Shown here piece by piece: positions 8,563 to 17,026 of a stretch of DNA of 52,902 bases. The notes under the pieces were generated by a model. The model did no database searches. It was given only the letters and a program-made list of their open reading frames with translations, and was not told where the DNA came from. Where the stretch lies: assembly GCF_017377575.1 (NCBI RefSeq), contig NZ_JAFREM010000038.1, positions 1 to 52,902 of the forward strand. Reading direction: 5' to 3'. The position numbers and the translations under genes are program-made. The stretch is from Candidatus Enterococcus moelleringii (GTDB lineage Bacteria; Bacillota; Bacilli; Lactobacillales; Enterococcaceae). Every line of letters starts with the position of its first letter. The stretch's first letter is position 1.

Positions 8563-9753
8563 TTATCCCTGTGCTAGCGTTTCATCAATCGCTTCCCCTA
8601 AACGCTTCATGCCCAGATCAATTTGTTCTGGCGACATGCTGGAATAGTTCAAGCGGAAGGTTCCGGGAACAATCTCGTCGCAATAAAAAGGTTCGCCAGG
8701 TACAAAAGCGACATCATTTTTGATGCAGCGATCTGACAGCTTTTGAGTATCAGTAATGCCCGGCACTTCGATCCAAATGAACATACCGCCTTCAGGTTGA
8801 CTGTAGGTTACTGTTTTTGGAAAATATTTTTGAATGGCTTCCATCATTAAATCTTTGCGTTCTTTGTATAAGGCCGTGATATTTGCGATATGGGCTTCAA
8901 TATCGTTGTTTTCAAAGAATTTCGCCACGATGTATTGCGACAACGCGTCCGTGTGCAAATCTGCCGATTGCTTCATCACCATGTACTTTTCGATTAATTC
9001 TACGGGAGCGACTACCCAGCCTAAACGCAGACCCGGTGCCAAAATTTTGGAAAAAGTACTAGTGTAAACCACATGCCCAGTGGTATCAAAGCTTTTAATT
9101 GCTGGCAATGGAGTGCCTTCAAAGCGCACGGCGCCGTATGGATTGTCCTCTAAAACGATGAGATCGTGTTCAGCTGCCAATTGAGCTAATTTTTTCCGGC
9201 GATCCAAGGACATGGTACGGCCAGTTGGATTTTGGAAATTGGGAATAGTATACAGCAGCTTAGCATCGGGATGTTCCTGCAAAGCTTTTTCCAGCTGATC
9301 CATTTTCATGCCGTTTTCGTCCATTTCGACACTGACTAAGTTGGCACCGTAGGATTTGAAAACATCAAGGGCACACAGGTAGGTTGGTTTCTCTACGATC
9401 ACTGTGTCGCCTTCGTTTAAGAATATTTTGCTAGTTAAATCAATCACCTGCTGCGAACCGGTGGAAATCATTACTTGTTCAAGGTCGGCCTGAATATCGT
9501 CAGTGGACAAGCGTTCTAAGACTACTTTTCGCAGTTCGGGTGTACCTTGTGAGCTGCCATATTGCAGCGCGGTCATGCCTTTTTCCTGAAAGACTTGATT
9601 AGCAGCTTCTTGTACCTGCGCTACCGGAAATAGTTCCGGGGCTGGCAGCCCGCCGGCAAAAGAAATGATGTCAGGATTGGCAGCGGCTTTTAATAGATCA
9701 CCGACAGGATCGGCGTCGGACATGGGTACTTTGGTTGAATAGTGGTAATTCAT
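8563..9753 (-). CDS. PLP-dependent aminotransferase, class I/II
   Basis: A complete 396-residue fold-type I aminotransferase of the group that includes 2-aminoadipate and aromatic aminotransferases and the catalytic half of MocR regulators, here without the GntR domain. Visible blocks are ISFAGGLPAPELFP at the N-terminus, LQYGSSQGTPELR, YTIPNFQNPTGRTMS, LEDNPYGAVRF (PLP-interacting Asp) and the Schiff-base lysine in TSTFSKILAPGLRLGW. It should transfer amino groups between an amino acid (aromatic, branched or 2-aminoadipate) and 2-oxoglutarate. The ATG is preceded by a weak GGAGC. It is co-directional with the PhzF gene and is the first gene of that pair. Confidence 0.88.
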   Translation of the reverse strand: MNYHYSTKVPMSDADPVGDLLKAAANPDIISFAGGLPAPELFPVAQVQEAANQVFQEKGMTALQYGSSQGTPELRKVVLERLSTDDIQADLEQVMISTGSQQVIDLTSKIFLNEGDTVIVEKPTYLCALDVFKSYGANLVSVEMDENGMKMDQLEKALQEHPDAKLLYTIPNFQNPTGRTMSLDRRKKLAQLAAEHDLIVLEDNPYGAVRFEGTPLPAIKSFDTTGHVVYTSTFSKILAPGLRLGWVVAPVELIEKYMVMKQSADLHTDALSQYIVAKFFENNDIEAHIANITALYKERKDLMMEAIQKYFPKTVTYSQPEGGMFIWIEVPGITDTQKLSDRCIKNDVAFVPGEPFYCDEIVPGTFRLNYSSMSPEQIDLGMKRLGEAIDETLAQG

Positions 9754-9885
9754 GGTTACAGCTCCTATCTAATTTTAAAAAAGCGATTACAAAATTAAGT
9801 ATAATCTATAATTCAAATTTAATGAACCGTTTTTTTGAAATTGTTGGGTAAGGGGAAAAGATGGTGGTGGTGGTCAACTAGAAAA

Positions 9886-9918
9886 TTAAGGAAGCAAGTA
9901 GTCGATCTGCTTCCTAAT
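9886..9918 (-). terminator. Probable terminator of the MBL-TetR-kinase-DUF2568 operon
   Basis: On the minus strand, GGAAGCA / TGCTTCC with an 11-nt loop is followed by TTAATTTTCT. The 7-bp stem extends by flanking A-T pairs. It lies about 40 bp past the DUF2568 stop codon. Confidence 0.55.
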
Positions 9919-9957
9919 ATATTGATATTTCTGAAGACAGCTAAAGTCCTTAAACGC

Positions 9958-10299
9958 TTAATGCCCTTGCAAATTCAACAAGTACATCAATAGCAGATCT
10001 CCCACAACAAAGGACATGTAAAATAAACCTGTCCGCATCCCAAATATCCGCCAGATTCCCAAAATTCCAATGCCGTAAACCACCAGTTCCAAGACTAGCT
10101 TGCTCATGCCAGTTAAGCTTAACGATGATTTTGGAGCACCATATTTTGCCCAAACGAGGGTAATAGCGAAAGCCAATAAGCCGAAAAGGAATTTTTCGCC
10201 CCAGTATTTTTGGATAAAACTTCCGCTGAAAAGTCCCACCACCGTGATTATTTCCAAAATAAAGCGAATCCCTAAAGTAATTGCTGCTAAGAAAGACAT
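9958..10299 (-). CDS. YrdB/DUF2568 family small membrane protein
   Basis: A 113-residue membrane protein with four predicted helices (about 3-25, 34-50, 66-86 and 90-109). Size, helix arrangement and the phrase FGLLAFAITLVWAKYGAPKSS fit the YrdB/DUF2568 family of unknown function. It is the last gene of a minus-strand operon, 26 bp after the P-loop kinase gene. Nothing in it points to a substrate or partner. Confidence 0.7.
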   Translation of the reverse strand: MSFLAAITLGIRFILEIITVVGLFSGSFIQKYWGEKFLFGLLAFAITLVWAKYGAPKSSLSLTGMSKLVLELVVYGIGILGIWRIFGMRTGLFYMSFVVGDLLLMYLLNLQGH

Positions 10300-10325
10300 G
10301 TGTCCACCAAACCTTCACAAAATTT

Positions 10326-11060
10326 CTATTCTAAATAAAAAATACCATCCCGCACCAAAAGTGTGGTTTCAGGCTGAGGGTCACTTGCCAAAGTAAATTC
10401 AACGTTTCTTTTATCACTTTGTTGATAGAAAGACTGTGCTTGCTGGTAAGATAAACCGCCCTGCATTTTTCGTTTGATTAAACGCTCCTCCAAAATAGCT
10501 ACATCGGAATACAAAAATATCCGATCGTCACAGTATTCTAGAAGCTGATTCCATGGAGCCTCGTCTAATAGTAAATAATTTCCCTCCAGCAAAATGATTT
10601 TTTCTTTAAGCTGCACCTGATCGTGAACTACATCATGGAGCTTACGACTATAAACAGGCCATTTATTATCTTGATAGCGAGCTTCTTTTATTTTTTCCAG
10701 CAAGAAGGGCACGTTAAAGGTAGCCGGGTGTCCTTTGAAGTCTTTCATTGGAACAGTTTGACCATCTACCTCCATGAAGTGACTATTGAGATAAGTTTGT
10801 TCGTGATGAAAACCATCCAATCCAATCGCCTGAAGGGGAGTGTACTCGGGATCGCTTTTTGCTAGCTGCTCCAAAAACAGGGCTAAGGTGGTTTTGCCGC
10901 AACCAGGAGGAGCAGCCAGGAAAACGAAAATCCGCCGATCTTTTTGTTTTTGTAATTCTGTCCATTTTTTTAACAGTGGATAAAAAATCATTTCTACATT
11001 TTCTTCGTCAAAAGCTGCCTCAATCACTAAATCGTTGACTGTCAGTTGGTAGTTTTTCAT
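10326..11060 (-). CDS. P-loop nucleoside/sugar kinase family protein
   Basis: A 244-residue P-loop kinase of the phosphoribulokinase/uridine kinase/pantothenate kinase superfamily. The Walker A motif is AAPPGCGKTTLA (near residues 49-60). GLDGFHHEQTYL (near 78-89) resembles the Walker B and substrate region, and IILLEGNYLLLDE (near 141-153) is the second acidic strand. Close relatives are annotated only as nucleoside/nucleotide kinase family, some as fructose kinases. The substrate is therefore open. The ATG follows AAAGGAAT. The gene lies 16 bp behind the TetR gene in the same operon. Confidence 0.8.
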   Translation of the reverse strand: MKNYQLTVNDLVIEAAFDEENVEMIFYPLLKKWTELQKQKDRRIFVFLAAPPGCGKTTLALFLEQLAKSDPEYTPLQAIGLDGFHHEQTYLNSHFMEVDGQTVPMKDFKGHPATFNVPFLLEKIKEARYQDNKWPVYSRKLHDVVHDQVQLKEKIILLEGNYLLLDEAPWNQLLEYCDDRIFLYSDVAILEERLIKRKMQGGLSYQQAQSFYQQSDKRNVEFTLASDPQPETTLLVRDGIFYLE

Positions 11061-11076
11061 GGATTATTCCTTTCTT

Positions 11077-11628
11077 TTACTCCGGTAATACCAAAAAAAT
11101 GATGTTTAGTCCGTAAATAAAGCTTTCCTCGATATCTTGGTGTAGTTGGAACGATTTTTTTCCAGTTAATGAAGAGAAGCCGTGAAGATAACTGCGCACC
11201 AGCCGGATAAAATGAATTTGTTCACCTTTCGGCAGATCAAAGCTGGCTAAGATTTTTTGCAGCAAGCCAATGACCTGATTAGAGATTTTATCGGCTTCGG
11301 TATTTTCCCAGTAAGACTGTTTTTGGATCAACTCATACTGACCGGGATAATCTACCACAAACTGGCGATAGGCACCAGCCATCGCCAAAAGCGCCTCTTT
11401 TTTTTCAACGCCCACACTTGCTAGCAGCAATGTTTGGTAAAAATTCTCCAAGCTGACATAAGCGGCCAATGCCAACAAATTTTCGCGATTTTTAATGTGG
11501 TTGTATAAAGAAGGCGTCTTAATACTTAGTATTTCTGCCACCTCTTTTAGACTTACGCCATCAACACCTCGCTCATCCAGAATCAGGATCGCTACTTCGA
11601 TAATTTCTTCTTTAGTGATTTTCTTCAA
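11077..11628 (-). CDS. TetR/AcrR family transcriptional regulator
   Basis: A regulator of about 183 residues. The N-terminal HTH is KKITKEEIIEVAILILDERG, then VSLKEVAEILSIKTPSLYNHIKNRENLL. The C-terminal ligand-binding part (about 85-175) resembles the WHG/TetR_C_33 type (AGAYRQFVVDYPGQYELI). I chose the TTG at 11628, 6 bp behind AAGGAAG; the longer upstream reading would add residues unrelated to TetR proteins. This start overlaps the end of the MBL gene by 17 bp, suggesting translational coupling. A perfect palindrome over the operon promoter (12364-12380) is the probable operator, so the protein likely represses its own four-gene operon. Confidence 0.88.
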   Translation of the reverse strand: MKKITKEEIIEVAILILDERGVDGVSLKEVAEILSIKTPSLYNHIKNRENLLALAAYVSLENFYQTLLLASVGVEKKEALLAMAGAYRQFVVDYPGQYELIQKQSYWENTEADKISNQVIGLLQKILASFDLPKGEQIHFIRLVRSYLHGFSSLTGKKSFQLHQDIEESFIYGLNIIFLVLPE

Positions 11629-12328
11629 GCTGCAACTTCCTTTCGGCTGTTCTAATTGCTGTATGCATATCGGCTGTGGGATTTTCCAGCAGATCACCAT
11701 GACCAACTGCCAAAAGCTTCGGCTCCAGTTTAACTAATTTTCTAGCACTTTCCAAAGCGGTGGTTGCATCCCAAGTTCCAAAAGCTGGAAAAGGAAAGAG
11801 AGGTCGAACGATTCCAGCAACTGCGATACCTCCCCACAATTGAAAAGCGTCTCCGGCAATCATCACGCTATCCTCATTTAGAAACGCTACCGAACCAGGG
11901 GTATGACCTGGCGCAGCGATGACTTTTAGCCCAGCAATTTCTTCGCCTGGCTCAAAGGTGAAATCAACGGGGACTTCTGCTTTAGGTACGCCGCCTTTGA
12001 TTTTCCCAGGGGCTTCAGTTTCAAGTAGACTAAAATCACCCGCTAGCAATTTTTTGTCTCTGGCAGAAATCCCGATTTTTACCTTAGGGAAAACTTCTCG
12101 AAACTTTGGCACACCGTTTACATGATCGCCATGAGCATGGGTAAGCAGCAGGGTGCTGACTGATTTTCCAGTCTGCTCTTCAAGCTTTTTAATTTCATTT
12201 ACAAAACCCTTCATTCCCATATCAAAAACCATCAAACAATCTGATTTTTCGTAAACAAAGCAATTAACCGGAAATATAGCCGACATGAAGGTCAGCTGGT
12301 AAAGATTTCTTTTCTTAAGTATTTTCAT
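11612..12328 (-). CDS. Metallo-beta-lactamase fold hydrolase
   Basis: A 238-residue MBL-fold protein with the zinc-binding THAHGDHVNG motif (near residues 63-72), a downstream metal histidine in APGHTPGSVAF, the bridging aspartate region MIAGDAF and a C-terminal GHGD. It probably hydrolyses a thioester, lactone or phosphoester in the cytoplasm; no signal peptide is present. It is the first gene of an operon with a TetR regulator, a P-loop kinase and a DUF2568 protein. That arrangement suggests a small detoxification or metabolite-response unit (inference). AAGGAGC precedes the ATG. Confidence 0.87.
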   Translation of the reverse strand: MKILKKRNLYQLTFMSAIFPVNCFVYEKSDCLMVFDMGMKGFVNEIKKLEEQTGKSVSTLLLTHAHGDHVNGVPKFREVFPKVKIGISARDKKLLAGDFSLLETEAPGKIKGGVPKAEVPVDFTFEPGEEIAGLKVIAAPGHTPGSVAFLNEDSVMIAGDAFQLWGGIAVAGIVRPLFPFPAFGTWDATTALESARKLVKLEPKLLAVGHGDLLENPTADMHTAIRTAERKLQLEENH

Positions 12329-12341
12329 AGGTAAGCTCCTT

Positions 12342-12410
12342 AACTAATCGAATTTTCTTTTTTAACTAATCTGATTAGTTTCATTCTACACCTTGTAGTT
12401 TGTTTGTCAA
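12342..12410 (-). promoter_or_regulatory. Promoter and palindromic TetR operator of the MBL operon
   Basis: On the minus strand, TTGACA (12405-12410) and TAGAAT (12383-12388) are separated by 16 bp. Directly downstream, covering the expected start site, lies the perfect palindrome AACTAATC-T-GATTAGTT (12364-12380). A further half-site AACTAATC lies at 12342-12349 between the palindrome and the ribosome binding site. This is the layout of a TetR-type autorepressed promoter. That the TetR product of 11077-11628 binds here is inferred from linkage. Confidence 0.75.
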
Positions 12411-12552
12411 ACGTCTGTAGAGCAAAATATTATAAAACAGGACAATTCAGTAGTGATAGACCTAGATGCTAAACAAAAAACTTTGTATTACACATGCAGC
12501 AAGAAATCAACTGTCTATTTTTTTCAAAAACAAAAAAATCTTTTATTGCTTA

Positions 12553-12582
12553 TTGACATATGAATGAACGTTCATATATAAT
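12553..12582 (+). promoter_or_regulatory. Promoter with SmtB/CzrA-type metal-sensor operator
   Basis: TTGACA (12553-12558) and TATAAT (12577-12582) are 18 bp apart. The spacer contains TGAA-N6-TTCA (12561-12574), extended to ATATGAA...TTCATAT. This matches the core recognised by ArsR/SmtB-family metal sensors such as CzrA. A bound repressor would block RNA polymerase directly. A second, wider inverted repeat (AATGAACA 12594-12601 / TGTTCATT 12620-12627) lies in the leader. The ATPase gene begins at 12644. No ArsR-family gene is present in this window. Confidence 0.75.
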
Positions 12583-12643
12583 CAGCTTATACAAATGAAC
12601 AGATAAACATATGTATTCTTGTTCATTGAACGGAGGGGTTAGT

Positions 12644-14608
12644 ATGGAAAAATCAACAATGGATAGTCACAATCACGAAGAGTGTCGCGGTCACAGCCAC
12701 GATCATGATCACCACGAGCATCATCACGATCACAGTCATGGTGGTAAATTTACCATCCTTATGTTTTTTGTTGGGGTAGCAGCCTTTGTGGCAGGAGTTA
12801 TTTTAGAGGGAAGCAATGATCTTTTTGCAAGTATTGCTTTCTTAGTGGCAGTTGTCACCGCTGGACATCATGTTATTCTTGAGGGCATTGGCGATACATT
12901 CAAAAATTCTATTTCAGCTAAAAAGTTCCAGCCAAACGTACATTTGTTGATGGCCTTGGCAACTGCCGGAGCAATTGTCATTCGGAATTTTGAAGAAGCT
13001 GCTATGTTAATCATCATTTTCGCCGGGGCGCATTTCTTAGAAGCGTATGTTGACGGAAAAAGCCGCAGAGAAATTACCAATTTGTTGAATATGAATCCAA
13101 CCGAGGCACGGGTTTTATACCCCGATGGGACAACCGAGGTGGTTCCTGTCGATCAAGTAAAAGTCGGGGATATCTTACAAGTATTGAATGGGGATCAAGT
13201 ACCCACCGATGGTATTATCATTAGTGGATCAACTGCAATTGACGAATCTTCGATTAATGGTGAAAGTATTCCGAGAGAGAAAAATGCTGGCGATGAAGTT
13301 TACGGCAGCACGATCAACGGCGCCGGGACCTTTACAATGGAAGTGACGAAAGATAGTTCTGAGACCGTTTTTTCAAAAATACTGCAAATGGTTAATCAAT
13401 CACAAAAGAGTTTGACCAAAACTGCAACCTTAATTCAGCGACTAGAGCCGAAATACGTCACTATTGTTTTAGTGCTTTTTCCTTTTATTTTATTGGCAGG
13501 TCCGTATGTTTTCGGCTGGTCATGGGAATTAAGCTTGTATCGAAGCATGGTTTACTTAATCAGTGTTTCTCCTTGCGCCTTAGCAGCCAGTGCTGTACCT
13601 ACAACTTTGGCCTCCATATCCAATCTCTCGAAAAAAGGGGTTTTGGTGAAGGGCGGTGCTTATCTTTCGAAATTGCAGGATTTAAAGGCAATCTGCTTTG
13701 ATAAAACTGGCACCTTGACGCTGGGGAAACCAGTAGTAACGGATTTTTTCTTTGAGGGAGGCTTAGACGAGGCCGAGTTGATCAATTTAGTTGTTGCGAT
13801 GGAAAAACAATCCAACCATCCGTTAGCGACAGCTATTATAACTAAATTTCCAGATCGCGGCGGGATGGAAATTATTGTTGAAAATGAAGTGGGTCGCGGA
13901 TTATCTGCCAGCTACAAAGATAAAATCTACCGTATTGGCAAGCCGTCTTCCTTTAACAATGTATCCTTTAACTATAAAAATCGTGCCCAGGATCTTTCTG
14001 CTGAAGGGAAAACCGTGGTCTTTTTAGGGGAAAATGAACAGGTTATCGGGCTGATTGCTTTGATGGATGTCCCAAATCAGTATACGAAGGATGCGATAAC
14101 TTACTTCAAAGAAGCCGGGATACACACGACAATGATCACCGGGGATGCTAAATTAACCGGAGAAGCAGTCGGCAGGCAGGTCGGTGTCGATGAAGTTGCA
14201 GCGAACGTTATGCCCGAAGACAAAGCCAGCATCCTGCAGCAACAGCAGGAAACGTACGGTTCAACTGGTATGTTAGGTGATGGAATCAACGATGCCCCGG
14301 CCTTAGTTACGGCCGATGTCGGCATTGCCATGGGTGAGGGAACCGATGTGGCGATGGATGTTGCGGATCTAGTGTTAATGAAAAATGATTTGTCGAAATT
14401 GGTTTATGCTCACAAATTAAGCAAAAAAATGAATAAAGTCACCTGGCAAAATATTTGGTTCTCAATGTTTGTAGTGGTGGTTTTAGTTGTATTAAATTTT
14501 CTCGGCAAAATGGATATTACCTTTGGCGTCATCTTGCATGAAGGAAGTACGATTGTAGTTATTCTAAATGCCTTAAGAATGCTGAGAACACCTAAGAAAT
14601 TTTTGTAG
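12644..14608 (+). CDS. P1B-type heavy-metal-translocating ATPase, P1B-4-like
   Basis: A 654-residue metal-exporting P-type ATPase. It begins with a cytosolic His-rich stretch (about 13 His in residues 5-34) instead of a CxxC heavy-metal domain. The transmembrane metal site is SPC (309-311), the phosphorylated Asp is D353 in DKTGTLT, HPLATAI is the nucleotide-site motif, and GDGINDAPAL is the hinge. The last membrane pair carries HEGST (from H632). SPC together with HEGxT defines the P1B-4 group, known to export Co, Zn, Cd or Fe(II). The His-rich tail and the SmtB/CzrA-like operator favour zinc, cobalt or cadmium. The ATG at 12644 follows CGGAGGGG; an upstream in-frame ATG has no such site. 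Confidence 0.92.
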   Translation: MEKSTMDSHNHEECRGHSHDHDHHEHHHDHSHGGKFTILMFFVGVAAFVAGVILEGSNDLFASIAFLVAVVTAGHHVILEGIGDTFKNSISAKKFQPNVHLLMALATAGAIVIRNFEEAAMLIIIFAGAHFLEAYVDGKSRREITNLLNMNPTEARVLYPDGTTEVVPVDQVKVGDILQVLNGDQVPTDGIIISGSTAIDESSINGESIPREKNAGDEVYGSTINGAGTFTMEVTKDSSETVFSKILQMVNQSQKSLTKTATLIQRLEPKYVTIVLVLFPFILLAGPYVFGWSWELSLYRSMVYLISVSPCALAASAVPTTLASISNLSKKGVLVKGGAYLSKLQDLKAICFDKTGTLTLGKPVVTDFFFEGGLDEAELINLVVAMEKQSNHPLATAIITKFPDRGGMEIIVENEVGRGLSASYKDKIYRIGKPSSFNNVSFNYKNRAQDLSAEGKTVVFLGENEQVIGLIALMDVPNQYTKDAITYFKEAGIHTTMITGDAKLTGEAVGRQVGVDEVAANVMPEDKASILQQQQETYGSTGMLGDGINDAPALVTADVGIAMGEGTDVAMDVADLVLMKNDLSKLVYAHKLSKKMNKVTWQNIWFSMFVVVVLVVLNFLGKMDITFGVILHEGSTIVVILNALRMLRTPKKFL

Positions 14609-14632
14609 GAAAATTTGCCAAGGCAAACAAAA

Positions 14633-14678
14633 CCTCTCCTGTCTGTTGTGTTAACTAAGCAGACAGGAGAGGCTTTTT
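14633..14678 (+). terminator. Strong terminator after the metal ATPase gene
   Basis: A 13-bp perfect stem, CCTCTCCTGTCTG / CAGACAGGAGAGG, with a 14-nt loop, followed by CTTTTT. Confidence 0.9.
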
Positions 14679-14691
14679 GTGATTATTTACG

Positions 14692-14886
14692 TTACTCCAC
14701 GGTAAAAATATCTTCAATCGTCACGTTGAAAACTTTTGCGATATTCCAGGCCAAGACAAGTGAAGGATTGTAACGGCCTTTTTCAAGATTGCCGATGGTT
14801 TCTCGTCGGACACCTACTAAATTAGCCAACTCGCTTTGTTTCATATCGTGCTTGGCTCGATATTCTTTGATTCTATTCTTTATCAT
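14692..14886 (-). CDS. Cro/C1-type HTH transcriptional regulator
   Basis: A 64-residue regulator consisting only of an XRE-type HTH: MIKNRIKEYRAKHDMKQSEL, then VGVRRETIGNLEKGRYNPS and NIAKVFNVTIEDIFTVE. Such mini-regulators usually control a neighbouring membrane-protein gene. I chose the ATG at 14886; the longer frame adds residues overlapping the upstream gene that do not belong to this family. It overlaps the 3' end of the upstream membrane-protein gene by 14 bp, so both are translated from one message. Confidence 0.85.
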   Translation of the reverse strand: MIKNRIKEYRAKHDMKQSELANLVGVRRETIGNLEKGRYNPSLVLAWNIAKVFNVTIEDIFTVE

Positions 14887-15244
14887 GCCCAAGTATCCAA
14901 CCTTCCTTGAATGTGTAATAGCCGATCGAAAGACCATGTACGGCTACCGAAACAGCCCAACCAGAAACAATCCCGTATAAAAGCGCAGAATGTCCGTCAT
15001 AACTGTTCACAAAGAAATAGATTAAGGTGACGACAGCTGTAACGATCATGCCGCAGTAAAAGGCGAGTGAAGCAGACTTGTCCAAATATTCCTCCAGCAT
15101 TTCATCGGTTTTGATAAAGAAATATTCAAAATCAACGACAAATGCGAAGAAAGCTAAAAAGGCTCGTTCGTCCGTAAAAATTCCGATAAAGCCTAACAAC
15201 GAGAGCAGACCCATCAGTCCATGCAGGATGCTTCTTGATTTCAT
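14873..15244 (-). CDS. Small membrane protein, DUF3796-like
   Basis: A 123-residue protein with four predicted membrane helices (about 7-22, 27-44, 60-78 and 86-108). It contains a charged loop KTDEMLEEYLDKSASLAFYCG. Association with a downstream mini-XRE regulator and the overall length fit the DUF3796 group of Firmicutes, whose role is unknown; I hold this family name at moderate confidence. The ATG is preceded by AAGGAGGAATTCGC. Upstream (15265-15300) an imperfect inverted repeat, GTGGTGTATAT...ATATACCAC, may be the binding site of the paired regulator. Confidence 0.6.
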   Translation of the reverse strand: MKSRSILHGLMGLLSLLGFIGIFTDERAFLAFFAFVVDFEYFFIKTDEMLEEYLDKSASLAFYCGMIVTAVVTLIYFFVNSYDGHSALLYGIVSGWAVSVAVHGLSIGYYTFKEGWILGHDKE

Positions 15245-15428
15245 GCGAATTCCTCCTTAGGAATGTGGTGTATATCTATCTTTATAATATAAATATACCA
15301 CGTAAAGTCCAACAGTACAATGTGTTCTCATTTAACGAAAGAAGTCTTCCCAGCTTAAAAGCACAAAAATAGCGCAATTTGGTTATCCGTGATTTACTAA
15401 AAATAAAGCGTTTTTAGGAGGGAATCGG

Positions 15429-16256
15429 ATGAAATGGATGGAGAAGATTCGCAAGCATTGGCTGTTGTTTATGCTGGGGGCATTTTTTATTCCACTGATT
15501 GTGGTGCAGCTGGTGTTCAGCGATACGCTGATTGATGTGTTTGATTTTGGCATTACCTGGGATGCCTCGGATATGGTGAGCTATTGTATTTCCTTTATGT
15601 CCATGATCGGCACCCTGTTTTTAGGGTTTGCTACTCACCGGCAAGGAGATTTGCTGAACGAGACGGAAAAAAATATGGAGCGCCACACCCACATGCGGGC
15701 TTTGAGTGAGCGACAACCTTCGATTTTATTGTTGAACGGGAAAACAGCGGACCATACGGAGGATGTATTGGAGCATAAGGTACAGATGGCCAAGGCGGAA
15801 TATGATGAGGACCTGTTAGAACTGGAAGATTTTTTGGAGGATGAACCAGACGATGGCTTTTTGGTTCATTTGACGATTGTGAATTCTTCTAAAACTTTTT
15901 TGGAAATGCGTTATCTGGTGCTTTCCACTTTTGAAGATTCTCATTACGAAGAGTCCATCAATCATTTTGGCAATGAGGATTTCTATGTGTCGTTGGCGCC
16001 GGGGGAGAAGCGAGGATTAGCGCTGGTGATTGATAAAAAGTACAAAGAGCAGCTGCTGGAAAATTATTATCAGTTGTCTTTCGAGATGTACAACAGTATT
16101 GGCGAGCGTTATGTAGAGCGGGTGAAGTTTGTCGATACCAATGCCGTATCCAAGCGCAACCAGGAAAGAAATCAGGATGAGTCAATTGATACGGTGGCCT
16201 TCAGCTATGAATATTTTATTTATGACTATGACAAAAAAGAATATGAGGAACTATAA
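15429..16256 (+). CDS. Membrane protein of unknown function
   Basis: A 275-residue protein with two N-terminal membrane helices (about residues 10-30 and 43-66). A predicted coiled-coil segment with many Glu/His/Arg (about 73-95) and a soluble C-terminal domain of some 170 residues follow. The domain is acidic at 118-143 (LLELEDFLEDEPDDGF), then beta-rich (VHLTIVNSSKTFLEMRYLVL; LAPGEKRGLALVID). I do not recognise the family. The gene stands alone between a minus-strand operon and a terminator, with TTTTTAGGAGGG upstream of the ATG. The topology suggests a membrane-anchored sensor or scaffold, but that is a guess. Confidence 0.7.
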   Translation: MKWMEKIRKHWLLFMLGAFFIPLIVVQLVFSDTLIDVFDFGITWDASDMVSYCISFMSMIGTLFLGFATHRQGDLLNETEKNMERHTHMRALSERQPSILLLNGKTADHTEDVLEHKVQMAKAEYDEDLLELEDFLEDEPDDGFLVHLTIVNSSKTFLEMRYLVLSTFEDSHYEESINHFGNEDFYVSLAPGEKRGLALVIDKKYKEQLLENYYQLSFEMYNSIGERYVERVKFVDTNAVSKRNQERNQDESIDTVAFSYEYFIYDYDKKEYEEL

Positions 16257-16258
16257 GC

Positions 16259-16294
16259 AAAAGAGAAGGCTGATTTCCAGCACTTCTCTTTTTT
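16259..16294. terminator. Bidirectional-type terminator between convergent genes
   Basis: AAAAGAGAAG / CTTCTCTTTT stem plus inner CTG/CAG pairs, with T-run on the right and A-run on the left. It ends the gene at 15429-16256 and can end the minus-strand RraA-like gene. Confidence 0.8.
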
Positions 16295-16327
16295 CCTACA
16301 AGCTGTTTTTCAAAAAGTATTCCTTCG

Positions 16328-17026
16328 TTAAATAGAATACTCGTCGTCAATAAATTCTACTTTTTTCGCTTCCATCGTTCCCTTCAACCAAGAATGATCA
16401 ATCGAACCGGAGGCGGCTTCTTTCACTTTGATAGGATCATTGGCAGTGACCGCTTCGGCTTTGTCGATGATGGCAGCAGCATCTTTTCTTGGAATGATCA
16501 CCACGCCATCAAGATCGCCTAAAACAATATCGCCTGGCATAACGGCCACTCCACCAATGGAGATGGGAACATTTACTTCGCCAGGTCCTTCTTTGTAAGA
16601 AGCGACAGGAGTTGATCCGGTGGCATATAGCGGGCATTTTTCGTTGGCTAAGACATTTAAGTCACGAATCGGACCGTCAATGACGATGCCGGCGATTTTT
16701 TTGAAGTCGGCCAAATACTTGTACATCATTTCCCCCATCAGCGCCCGGGAACGATCCCCTTCATTGGACATAATGATTACATCGCCTTCTTGAGCCATGC
16801 TCATGGCCTGATGGAGCATCAAATTATCTCCCGCCCGAGCCTTTACTGTTAAAGCCACGCCGCACATGTAGCTATCCGGGGAAGATTGCAGTTTGATTTC
16901 CGGTGACAAGCCGGAGGTGCGGGACATGCAGTCAGCGACGTCAGCAGTGGGCAGCTTGCTGAAGCGTTGAATTAATTCAGGATCTGGCAGGCTTCGTTTT
17001 AAATAAACACGGTTTCCAATGGTCAT
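16328..17026 (-). CDS. RraA family protein / 4-hydroxy-4-methyl-2-oxoglutarate aldolase-like
   Basis: A 232-residue RraA-fold protein. Family features are TADVADCM near the N-terminus, GVALTVKARAGDNLMLHQAM, GDVIIMSN, the conserved block GIVIDGPIRD (Arg/Asp of the active site) and GDIVLGDLDGVVIIPR. The family contains RNase E inhibitor RraA of proteobacteria and HMG/CHA aldolases that cleave 4-hydroxy-2-oxo acids. In a Firmicute the RNase E role is unlikely, so a metal-dependent aldolase or decarboxylase is the better guess. It is a single gene with AGGAGGA before the ATG. A cre-like site lies about 110 bp upstream. Confidence 0.85.
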   Translation of the reverse strand: MTIGNRVYLKRSLPDPELIQRFSKLPTADVADCMSRTSGLSPEIKLQSSPDSYMCGVALTVKARAGDNLMLHQAMSMAQEGDVIIMSNEGDRSRALMGEMMYKYLADFKKIAGIVIDGPIRDLNVLANEKCPLYATGSTPVASYKEGPGEVNVPISIGGVAVMPGDIVLGDLDGVVIIPRKDAAAIIDKAEAVTANDPIKVKEAASGSIDHSWLKGTMEAKKVEFIDDEYSI

